A stretch of DNA of 5,783 nt, from the NCBI GenBank assembly GCA_018609965.1, contig JAHENP010000096.1, positions 1 to 5,783 on the forward strand. The letters run 5' to 3'. Source of the DNA: Haloferacaceae archaeon. GTDB taxonomy: Archaea > Halobacteriota > Halobacteria > Halobacteriales > Haloferacaceae. This document shows positions 1 through 5,673 of this stretch, piece after piece; positions within the stretch are counted from its first letter, which is position 1; every line of letters begins with the position of its first letter. Under the pieces are notes generated by a model. It saw only the letters and a program-made list of their open reading frames with translations. It was not told the DNA's origin and did no database searches. A program made the translations under genes and the position numbers.

Positions 1-214
1 GCACGTCGTAGTCGGCGAGAAACCGCGCGGCGACGAACGCGTCGCCGGCGTTGTTGCCGCGGCCACACACCATCCGGACCCGCGCGCCTGGCTCGCAGTG
101 GTCGCGAACGACACGGGCGAGTGCGTTGCCGCTCGACTCCATCAGCTTCGCCCGCGGCACCCCGAGCGCGGCCGCGTTTCGGTCCACCTCCGCCATTCTG
201 TCTGCGGTGATCAC
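1..214 (-). CDS. nnr: NAD(P)H-hydrate epimerase domain, N-terminal part (runs off left edge)
   Basis: This is the first 71 codons of a minus-strand gene cut by the window edge. The family epimerises the damaged nicotinamide cofactors NADHX and NADPHX in the cytoplasm so that the partner dehydratase can repair them. The translation begins MITADRMAEVDRNAAALGVP and continues with KLMESSGNALARVV and then CGRGNNAGDAFVAARFL. The order 'xMxxxDxxA...LMExAG...GxGNNGGD' is the YjeF_N signature; the last block is the phosphate-binding loop. The start is a GTG at 214; an in-frame ATG at 196 (codon 7) would cut into the conserved N-terminal helix, so GTG is preferred. A weak TATA-like ACTTACA (about 237-243, minus strand) lies near the distance expected for a leaderless transcript. 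In many archaea and bacteria this domain is fused to the ADP-dependent dehydratase; whether that holds here cannot be seen. One oddity is GNNAGDA where GNNGGDG is usual. The family call is firm; the symbol assumes the fused form. Confidence 0.88.
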   Translation of the reverse strand, partial: MITADRMAEVDRNAAALGVPRAKLMESSGNALARVVRDHCEPGARVRMVCGRGNNAGDAFVAARFLADYDV

Positions 215-296
215 GGACGCGCTTCGGCGCCGGCGGTGTAAGTGGTTGCGGGCGCGTTACGTCGACTGAGCGCATCTGCCTCTGTTACAAATAGTG

Positions 297-306
297 ACTA
301 TATTAT
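297..306 (+). promoter_or_regulatory. Probable TATA-box region for the methyltransferase gene
   Basis: The sequence actatattat is the most TATA-like stretch in an AT-rich island (about 285-325) between the divergent genes. It lies 38-47 bases before the TTG start. An initiation site about 25 bases downstream of the box would leave a short leader of roughly 15-20 bases, just enough to contain the GAGG at 332-335. An alternative box is ttacaaata at 285-293. The assignment is by position and composition only. Confidence 0.45.
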
Positions 307-328
307 GTGCAGTGAGTAAACCATAGGC

Positions 329-337
329 AGAGAGGAT
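329..337 (+). promoter_or_regulatory. Shine-Dalgarno-like site deciding the TTG start
   Basis: The sequence agaggat contains GAGG at 332-335, complementary to the CCUC of the archaeal 16S rRNA 3' end, with 8 bases before the TTG at 344. An in-frame TAA at 317-319 closes the frame upstream, and no ATG or GTG occurs in frame between that stop and the conserved motif I. The site therefore supports TTG as the real start. Confidence 0.5.
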
Positions 338-343
338 TCCACG

Positions 344-1717
344 TTGAAACACCAATCCAATGTCGAGCGTCTGGAAGACGTTCGTGTCCACGACTGGTAC
401 CGGTTCGTCTTCGCTTACTCCGACAAATTAGTCGAGGGACTGTTCGAGGAGTTCGGTGTCTCGGCAGACGACCTCGTTCTCGACCCGTTCGTCGGAACCG
501 GGACGACCGCGCTCGTCGCCAAGCGTCACGGTGTCGACGCTATCGGAGTCGACACCTCCCCCGCCAGCGTGCTCAGTGCGCGTGCGAAGACGACCTGGGA
601 CGTGGATCTATCGACGTTCCGTCGTCGCCGTGAGGAGTTGTTGCGGAAGGTCGAACCGGCCTTTCGGGAGATCACGACCGGTGGGAACAGGCGACTCGAC
701 CAGTTCGGCGAGGCGAGTGCCGAGTCGGTGTCACTGGATCAGTACAACTTTTCCGTGCCGGAGAAGACGCCGAAGGGGTGGCTCAGCGAGGCGCCACGCA
801 GGAAGATGCAAGTCCTCCGCCACCACGTCGCGGCGTTTCCAGACGACGCGGTGACTGATCTGTTCCGGCTAGCGATGATCGCGATTCTCCCGGAAGACGT
901 TGGAAACGTACGGTTCGGACCGGAGGCGACCCGTGACCGAACTGCCGAGGGTGACCGGGATGTCAAACACATTCTCTCCCGGAAGCTAGACCGCATCGAG
1001 TCTGATCTTGAAGAGCTTCAACAGGTGATGCAAAACGGTGAGATTGATCCTGGTGAGACGGAGATTATTGACGGTGATGCTCGCCGGATTGGTGAGACAC
1101 TCCCGGAGCGGTCGCGTCTGCTGGAGAGTGACCGACACGTCGACGGCGTCGACTACGTTATCACCTCACCACCGTATCCCGCCGAGCACGACTACACACG
1201 GAACCAACGTTTGGAACTCGTCTGGCTCGGCGAGTGTGACGACAACGACGACCTCCAACGCATCAAGCGTCGGAACATCCGCTCACACACGAAGAACATC
1301 TACGTCGACGACGACGAGGGTGAGCGTACCGACATCCGAGCGATTGACCGCGTCGACGAGATTGTCGAGCGGATGGAGACAATCATCGAGGAGGAGAACG
1401 TCACGCACGGGTTCGGACAGAACTACCCGCGAGTGATCGAAGAGTACTTCGGCGGAATGCAACATCACCTCGAAGCAGTGTACGACCTGCTGGCTCCCGG
1501 CGGAGTGGCTGCCTACGTGGTCGCAGACTCCGGTTCGTACTGGCAGGTCGAAGTAGAGACGGCAGCGATTCTGGCAGAGATCGCAGCAGACCGCGTCGGG
1601 TTTGCCGACCCGGAGGTCCGACTCTGGCGGAACGTAGCTGCGACAACTGCCGACTACGACGAGATCGAGGAGAACGTGTTACTCCTTCGAAAGCCCGACC
1701 GGCCACCGGAGGCGTAG
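344..1717 (+). CDS. Amino (N4-cytosine or N6-adenine) DNA methyltransferase, solitary
   Basis: This 457-residue protein should transfer a methyl group from S-adenosylmethionine to an exocyclic amino group of a base in DNA. Residues 47-55 DPFVGTGTT are motif I (SAM binding). Residues 66-70 AIGVD fit motif II, residues 240-246 EIIDGDA fit motif III, and residues 274-278 TSPPY are catalytic motif IV, followed by DYTRNQRLELVWLG (283-296). SDKLVEGLFEEFG (26-38) sits where motif X is expected. About 170 residues (71-239), partly helical and charged, separate motifs II and III and may hold target recognition. LLAPGGVAAYVVADSG (382-397) fits a later core strand. The motif I-before-IV order is opposite to that of beta-class TSPPY enzymes. 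No endonuclease gene lies beside it. G+C is lower than in the flanking genes (about 48% at 1021-1080), suggesting transfer. RNA methyltransferases of the THUMP type were considered, but TSPPY with DPFVGTGTT favours DNA. Base specificity cannot be told. Confidence 0.85.
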   Translation: MKHQSNVERLEDVRVHDWYRFVFAYSDKLVEGLFEEFGVSADDLVLDPFVGTGTTALVAKRHGVDAIGVDTSPASVLSARAKTTWDVDLSTFRRRREELLRKVEPAFREITTGGNRRLDQFGEASAESVSLDQYNFSVPEKTPKGWLSEAPRRKMQVLRHHVAAFPDDAVTDLFRLAMIAILPEDVGNVRFGPEATRDRTAEGDRDVKHILSRKLDRIESDLEELQQVMQNGEIDPGETEIIDGDARRIGETLPERSRLLESDRHVDGVDYVITSPPYPAEHDYTRNQRLELVWLGECDDNDDLQRIKRRNIRSHTKNIYVDDDEGERTDIRAIDRVDEIVERMETIIEEENVTHGFGQNYPRVIEEYFGGMQHHLEAVYDLLAPGGVAAYVVADSGSYWQVEVETAAILAEIAADRVGFADPEVRLWRNVAATTADYDEIEENVLLLRKPDRPPEA

Positions 1718-1768
1718 CCGACAGCGAATTCACAACGCTTGAACCGACTGACCGCGTGTTCACACACA

Positions 1769-2992
1769 GTGACACGTCGTCTGTTCACGACGCTCTGCGG
1801 GCTGGTCTTCCTCGTCAACTTCGGGCGGGTGGCGTTCGCGCCGTTGGTGCCGGAGTTCCAACAGAGTCTGGGGCTGTCTGCGGCGGCGGTCGGCTCCGTC
1901 ACGACGTTGGCGTGGGTCGGCACCGCGCTCCCGCGGATTCCGATCGGCTATCTCCTCACTCGCGTCCGCCGCGAACGGGTCGTGTTGGCGACGGGTGTTG
2001 CGCTCGTGCTCGCCGCCTCGTTTACCGCACGGGCCGACGGACTGCTGGCGTTACAGGCCGGCTCGCTGGCGGTCGGGCTGTCGACCGGCGGCTACTTCGT
2101 CGCCGCCATCCCGTTGATCGGCTCGTTGTACCCCGACCAGACCGGGCAGATGGTCGGGATTCACGGCACCGCGAGCCAACTCGCGCCGGTGATCGCGCCG
2201 GCGGCGGTGTTGTTCGCCGTCGCCCAACTGGACGACTGGCGGCTCGTCTTCTGGGGGTTGGCGGCGGGTGCGGCGCTCGTGACGCTCGTGTTGGTGTTCG
2301 TCTTCCGCGGGCGGAGTGAGGCGGCCGGCGGCGCGCCGGAACGCGACTTCGGGACCGCACTCGCCCGGTGGCGGGTGATCCTCGCGGGCCTCGGCTTCGT
2401 CGTCGGCGCCGGCTTCGTCTGGCAGGGGACGTTCAACTTCTACGTCAGCTACCTCACGGCGAAGGGAATCGCGGAGTCGACCGCCAACGGGCTACTAACG
2501 CTGACGTTCGCGGCCGGACTGCCGGCGTTCTGGCTGGGTGGCCGGCTCGCCGACCGGCTCCCGAACGTGCCGTATCTCGTCGGGATCAACGCGACGTTCG
2601 TCGCCGGCATCCTGGCGCTGACGCTCGTCGACGGGGTCGTCGCCGTCGCGGCTGTCTCTGTCGTGCTCGGACTGGTCGCCCATTCCCTGTTCCCGGCGGT
2701 CGACACGTACATGCTGTCGACGCTCCCGCCGGCCGGCCGGGCGAGCGCGTACGCGGTGTTCAGCGGCGTCGCACTCCTGTTGGAGTCCGGCGGGAGCGGC
2801 GCGGTCGGCGCGCTCGTCGACGCCGGGGTCTCGTTTGCGACGACCTACCAACTGCTGGCCGGCGGCGTCGGGCTCGTCACACTCGGTGTGGTCGCGATGT
2901 CTGCCGTCGGACGTGTGCCACAGCCGCGGTGGTGGGTCGACGCCGACGAGGTCGACATCGACGGCGCTGTCACCGACGGCGGTGAGTCGTGA
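1769..2992 (+). CDS. Major facilitator superfamily transporter
   Basis: This 407-residue integral membrane protein has about 12 hydrophobic segments, a normal size for a secondary transporter driven by an ion gradient. The first helix starts right after MTRR (RLFTTLCGLVFLVNF), and the last ends near residue 380, followed by an acidic cytoplasmic tail. The loop after helix 2, GYLLTRVRRER (60-70), matches motif A (G-x-L-x-D-R-x-G-R-K/R), and a second copy, GGRLADRLPN (257-266), lies at the equivalent place in the C-terminal half, showing the internal duplication. A central loop at about 181-200 divides the halves. I chose the GTG at 1769 because it places M-T-R-R directly before the first helix; a TTG at 1739 in the same frame would add ten residues and lie 21 bases after the methyltransferase stop. 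The gene is followed by a co-directional GH32 gene, which makes sugar transport possible, but the substrate cannot be inferred from the sequence. Confidence 0.88.
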   Translation: MTRRLFTTLCGLVFLVNFGRVAFAPLVPEFQQSLGLSAAAVGSVTTLAWVGTALPRIPIGYLLTRVRRERVVLATGVALVLAASFTARADGLLALQAGSLAVGLSTGGYFVAAIPLIGSLYPDQTGQMVGIHGTASQLAPVIAPAAVLFAVAQLDDWRLVFWGLAAGAALVTLVLVFVFRGRSEAAGGAPERDFGTALARWRVILAGLGFVVGAGFVWQGTFNFYVSYLTAKGIAESTANGLLTLTFAAGLPAFWLGGRLADRLPNVPYLVGINATFVAGILALTLVDGVVAVAAVSVVLGLVAHSLFPAVDTYMLSTLPPAGRASAYAVFSGVALLLESGGSGAVGALVDAGVSFATTYQLLAGGVGLVTLGVVAMSAVGRVPQPRWWVDADEVDIDGAVTDGGES

Positions 2993-3032
2993 GCGGTCGG
3001 GACACTGCAGACGAGTCGCCGACCACGCGGCT

Positions 3033-3071
3033 CCACGCGTGATCTGTCGTCGTCGCCACGCGTGATCTGTC
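3033..3071 (+). repeat. Two perfect 16-nt direct repeats, possible operator
   Basis: The sequence ccacgcgtgatctgtc occurs at 3033-3048 and again at 3056-3071, a period of 23 bp, so both copies face nearly the same side of the helix. A partial third copy, ccacgcg, is at 3023-3029. The pair ends 12 bases before the TATA-like box of the GH32 gene, a position typical of archaeal activator sites. Each copy contains the palindrome acgcgt. A binding function is inference. Confidence 0.5.
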
Positions 3072-3083
3072 ACCGTCGGAAGG

Positions 3084-3089
3084 TTTTCC
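3084..3089 (+). promoter_or_regulatory. TATA-like box for the GH32 gene (leaderless transcript)
   Basis: The run ttttcc, inside ggttttccg, is the only AT-rich patch in this G+C-rich gap. It lies 24-29 bases before the ATG at 3113, the usual spacing for haloarchaeal transcripts that start at or next to the start codon. No Shine-Dalgarno sequence precedes that ATG, which fits leaderless translation. Confidence 0.4.
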
Positions 3090-3112
3090 GCCGGCAGTCG
3101 GGAACCGACAGT

Positions 3113-5422
3113 ATGGACGGACCCACACCGAGTGAGTTGGGGTCGGTTCGGCTCGCCGTCCTGACGGACGGGGCGAACGGGCCGGCAGTCCGTCGGGTGG
3201 CCAACCGCGTCGCCGACGCCGAGCCGGTGGCGTTGGCGTCGCTTCCCGACTGTGACCTCGCGGCGTACGACGCCGTCTGGTGGCACCGTGAGGAGCCGTT
3301 GGCGACGGAGTCGTGGTCGTTGCTCGCGCCGGCAGAAAGAGAGCCGGACCGGACGGTGCCGGACGACGCCGATCTGTTCGCGCCGGTCCGGGAGACGCTA
3401 CGAGCGTTCGTCGCCGACGGCGGCGGCCTACTCCTATCGGCACACGCGCTGACGGCCGTGCCGGCCTTGGGAATCGACGCGGTCGGTCCGGACGCGGTCG
3501 GGTGCGACGAGCCGGAACACCCGACGGGCTACCTCCCGACGGCGGTAAGCCACGACCACCCGTTGTTCGACGGGTTCGACGACCGCGTCACCGTCGCCGG
3601 GCCGGGTGTGTCCGCGCCGTTCGCCCGCTACGAGGCGGTGTTGCCCGACCGCGGCGCGGTGTTGGCCGCCGCCCACTACGGCGACGAGGACGACTACCAC
3701 GGGAAAGTCGCCGTCGAGTGGCGGGTCGGTGACGGCGCCGTGTTCGGGCTCGGCGGGGCGTTGTGTCCCGGCGCGGGCGACGGTTACGACCGCCAGCGCC
3801 GCCGGCTCCTCCGAAACGCCGTGACGGCGCTCGGTCGCGACGGCGTGTTGCCACCCGCCGACCGCTCGGAGGGAGGCGCCGTCGGCTCCGACACTGTCGA
3901 CCCGGAGACGGTCGACGACACCGAGAGGGCCGACGGGACGACACGCCCGCCGGCGCGGCCGGCGTCACCGTCTGGGTTCCAGCAGTTGCGCGAGCGGCTC
4001 GCGGACGACCACCACCGGCCGGCGTATCACTTCGCGCCGCCGGCGAACTGGCTGAACGATCCGAACGGGTTGCTCCGGTGGAACGACCGCTACCACCTGT
4101 TCTACCAGTACAACCCCGCCGGCCCGTTCCACGACACGATCCACTGGGGCCACGCGGTCAGCGACGACCTGCTCCACTGGGAGGACCGCCCGGTCGCGCT
4201 CGCGCCCGACCCGGACGGGCCGGACCGAGACGGCTGTTGGTCCGGCTGTGCCGTCTCCGACGGGGGCACTGCCACACTGCTTTACACCGGCGGCCGGGAC
4301 CGCGAACAACTGCCGTGTCTCGCGACCACCACACAGCCGGGGCTCGACGACTGGGCGAAAGACGACACCAACCCGGTGATCGACGGTGCGCCGGAGCCGT
4401 TGGACGTCTACCGCTCTGCCGACTGGGACGCGGAGTTTCGCGACCACTGCGTCTGGCGGGCCGACGACCGGTGGTACCAGCTCATCGGCTCCGGTGTCGA
4501 CGAGGGCCGCGGCGCCGTGTTGCTGTACGAGAGTGACGATCTCCGCGAGTGGGCGTACGTCGGGCCGTTGCTCGTCGGCGAGGGCCCACGCGGTGCGCCC
4601 GTCTGGGAGTGCCCGGAGTTGCTCCGGTTCGGTGACGGCGGTTCTCTTCTCCACGTCTCCGACCAGGACCGTGTCGCCTTCTTCTTCGGCCGAGCGGACC
4701 TCGACACGCCGTTGTTCCGCGTCCGCGAGCGCGGACTCCTCGATCACGGCGACTTCTACGCGCCACAGTCACTGTGGGACGACGCCAACGACCGTTATCT
4801 CACATGGGGGTGGCTGCCGGAGGCGCGCGACGCCGCCGCGCAGTGGGACGCCGGCTGGTCCGGGCTGTTGTCACTCCCACGGGTGATCACCCCCGCGGTC
4901 GACCACATCCGACAGGAGCCCGCCGCGGAGGTGACACAGCTCCGCACGAAGCGACTCGCAACCGTCGACCGGACGCTCGCGGAGGGAGCGTACGAACGAC
5001 TCTGTCGCGGGCGGGCAGTCGAACTGACCGGCACCGTCTCACTCGACGGCGCGACGGAGGCCGGGATTGTCGTCCGCGAGTCGGCGGCCGGCGCCGAGCG
5101 GACACCGGTCCGGTACACTGGGGAGACGGTGACCGTCGACCGCCGGGCCACGAACACGGAGCCAGCGACCGCAGACGAGGCGTTGTCGGCACAGACCGCA
5201 GCCGAACCGCTGTCGGCGCCGACCGCAGACGGTCCCTTGGAGATCCGGGCGTTCGTCGACGGCTCCGTCGTGGAGCTGTTCGTCGACGGCCGACACTGTC
5301 TCACGACGCGGATCTACCCGACCGACCCCGACGCCGACCGGCTCTCCGTGTTCACTCGTGGCGGCGACGCGGCTGTCGACCTCGATGTCTGGCAGTTGGA
5401 GAACGTCTGGCGAGAGCACTGA
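3113..5422 (+). CDS. Glycoside hydrolase family 32 (beta-fructosidase) with N-terminal ThuA/amidotransferase-like domain
   Basis: This 769-residue enzyme is predicted to hydrolyse terminal beta-fructofuranosyl bonds in sucrose or fructans. Residues 12-241 form an alpha/beta domain with FVADGGGLLLSAHA (99-112), HPLFDGF (149-155) and a closing LLRNAVTALG, as in ThuA-like or class I glutamine-amidotransferase-like folds. An acidic, low-complexity linker (about 243-287) follows. The GH32 beta-propeller starts near 305: WLNDPNG (313-319, nucleophile Asp316), FYQYNPAGPF, HWGHAVSDDLLHW, WSGCAV, FRDH (transition-state Asp444) and WECPELL (acid/base Glu499). All three catalytic acids are present, but the usual RDP reads RDH. 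A C-terminal beta-sandwich ends with DGSVVELFVDG and IYP. No signal peptide or membrane segment is visible, so the enzyme is probably cytoplasmic and acts on imported sugar. The ATG at 3113 is chosen over an upstream in-frame GTG at 3062 because the 17 extra residues are basic and would overlap the promoter and repeats. Invertase, levanase and inulinase activities cannot be separated. Confidence 0.92.
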   Translation: MDGPTPSELGSVRLAVLTDGANGPAVRRVANRVADAEPVALASLPDCDLAAYDAVWWHREEPLATESWSLLAPAEREPDRTVPDDADLFAPVRETLRAFVADGGGLLLSAHALTAVPALGIDAVGPDAVGCDEPEHPTGYLPTAVSHDHPLFDGFDDRVTVAGPGVSAPFARYEAVLPDRGAVLAAAHYGDEDDYHGKVAVEWRVGDGAVFGLGGALCPGAGDGYDRQRRRLLRNAVTALGRDGVLPPADRSEGGAVGSDTVDPETVDDTERADGTTRPPARPASPSGFQQLRERLADDHHRPAYHFAPPANWLNDPNGLLRWNDRYHLFYQYNPAGPFHDTIHWGHAVSDDLLHWEDRPVALAPDPDGPDRDGCWSGCAVSDGGTATLLYTGGRDREQLPCLATTTQPGLDDWAKDDTNPVIDGAPEPLDVYRSADWDAEFRDHCVWRADDRWYQLIGSGVDEGRGAVLLYESDDLREWAYVGPLLVGEGPRGAPVWECPELLRFGDGGSLLHVSDQDRVAFFFGRADLDTPLFRVRERGLLDHGDFYAPQSLWDDANDRYLTWGWLPEARDAAAQWDAGWSGLLSLPRVITPAVDHIRQEPAAEVTQLRTKRLATVDRTLAEGAYERLCRGRAVELTGTVSLDGATEAGIVVRESAAGAERTPVRYTGETVTVDRRATNTEPATADEALSAQTAAEPLSAPTADGPLEIRAFVDGSVVELFVDGRHCLTTRIYPTDPDADRLSVFTRGGDAAVDLDVWQLENVWREH
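5168..5239 (+). repeat. 27-nt tandem repeat inside the GH32 gene
   Basis: Units starting with accgcag at 5168, 5195 and 5222 encode TADEALSAQ, TAAEPLSAP and TADGPL, giving about 2.7 copies of a nine-residue unit (residues 686-709). They lie in a loop of the C-terminal beta-sandwich just before the conserved IRAFVDGS strand. In-frame expansion by slippage or unequal exchange would explain it. The copies have diverged, so the duplication is not recent. Confidence 0.65.
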
Positions 5423-5495
5423 ATCGCACCGTGATCGGGCGGCGACTGTGACGACGGCGCAGATTCCGGGAGTTACAGCAGTGACAAGGAGAAAG

Positions 5496-5515
5496 CCCAC
5501 CCCTTTAGGGGTGGG
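5496..5515 (-). repeat. Terminal 8-bp perfect hairpin
   Basis: The arms cccacccc (5496-5503) and ggggtggg (5508-5515) pair perfectly around a four-base loop. On the minus strand the hairpin is followed by the pyrimidine-rich CTTTCTCCTTG. The subterminal recognition hairpin of an IS200/IS605-type element is the favoured reading; a transcription terminator for a minus-strand transcript is the alternative. Confidence 0.7.
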
Positions 5516-5572
5516 ATAAATCCGACAACCCGAAAACACATCCCCGTTTCTGCTAACAGAGCCTTTATCCCA
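5512..5572 (-). repeat. 9-bp inverted repeat overlapping the terminal hairpin
   Basis: The arms tgggataaa (5512-5520) and tttatccca (5564-5572) are perfect inverted complements 43 bases apart. The left arm shares its first four bases with the terminal hairpin, so the two stems cannot both form in full. Confidence 0.6.
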
Positions 5573-5652
5573 ATTGAGTCCGTGTACATGATTGGACTGA
5601 GGCGGTTCAGCCGCCCAACGAAACGGATAATATCAGATTCAGCCCAGGCTAC

Positions 5653-5673
5653 GTTCGAAGAACCCCTTCGAAC
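5653..5673 (-). repeat. 8-bp perfect hairpin
   Basis: The arms gttcgaag (5653-5660) and cttcgaac (5666-5673) enclose a five-base loop. It lies in the low-G+C right-end region and is probably part of the element's structured sequence. The loop-proximal motif recalls a tRNA T-arm, but no tRNA surrounds it. Confidence 0.55.

Larger units (their letters stand above)
5486..5648 (-). ncRNA. Candidate TnpB-associated guide RNA (omega RNA) scaffold
   Basis: If the element call is right, this segment lies between the end of tnpB and the element's right end, where the omega RNA scaffold sits in IS200/IS605 elements; H. salinarum has sense overlapping transcripts at the 3' ends of tnpB genes. On the minus strand it holds a 5-bp hairpin (5615-5601), a 9-bp long-range stem (5572-5564 with 5520-5512) and the terminal 8-bp hairpin (5515-5496). 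The guide would be the flanking DNA just past the end, starting near 5485 and reading leftward. No transcript is demonstrated. Confidence 0.3.

Noticed and set aside
51..269. Plus-strand reading frame opposite the epimerase
   Set aside because: It is antisense to a clear conserved protein, and its translation is Arg/Ser/Thr-rich as expected of a shadow frame.
2495..3286. 263-codon minus-strand frame across the transporter end and GH32 start
   Set aside because: It overlaps two well-supported genes; its Arg-rich, low-complexity translation is typical of frames opposite high-G+C genes.
3965..4747. 260-codon minus-strand frame opposite the GH32 catalytic domain
   Set aside because: The opposite strand encodes all GH32 catalytic motifs; this frame shows no family motif.
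5423..5485. Transcription terminator for the GH32 gene
   Set aside because: No T-run or hairpin plus T-tract is visible on the plus strand here.
5486..5494. Shine-Dalgarno-like aaggag on the plus strand
   Set aside because: No start codon with a sensible frame follows at the proper distance.
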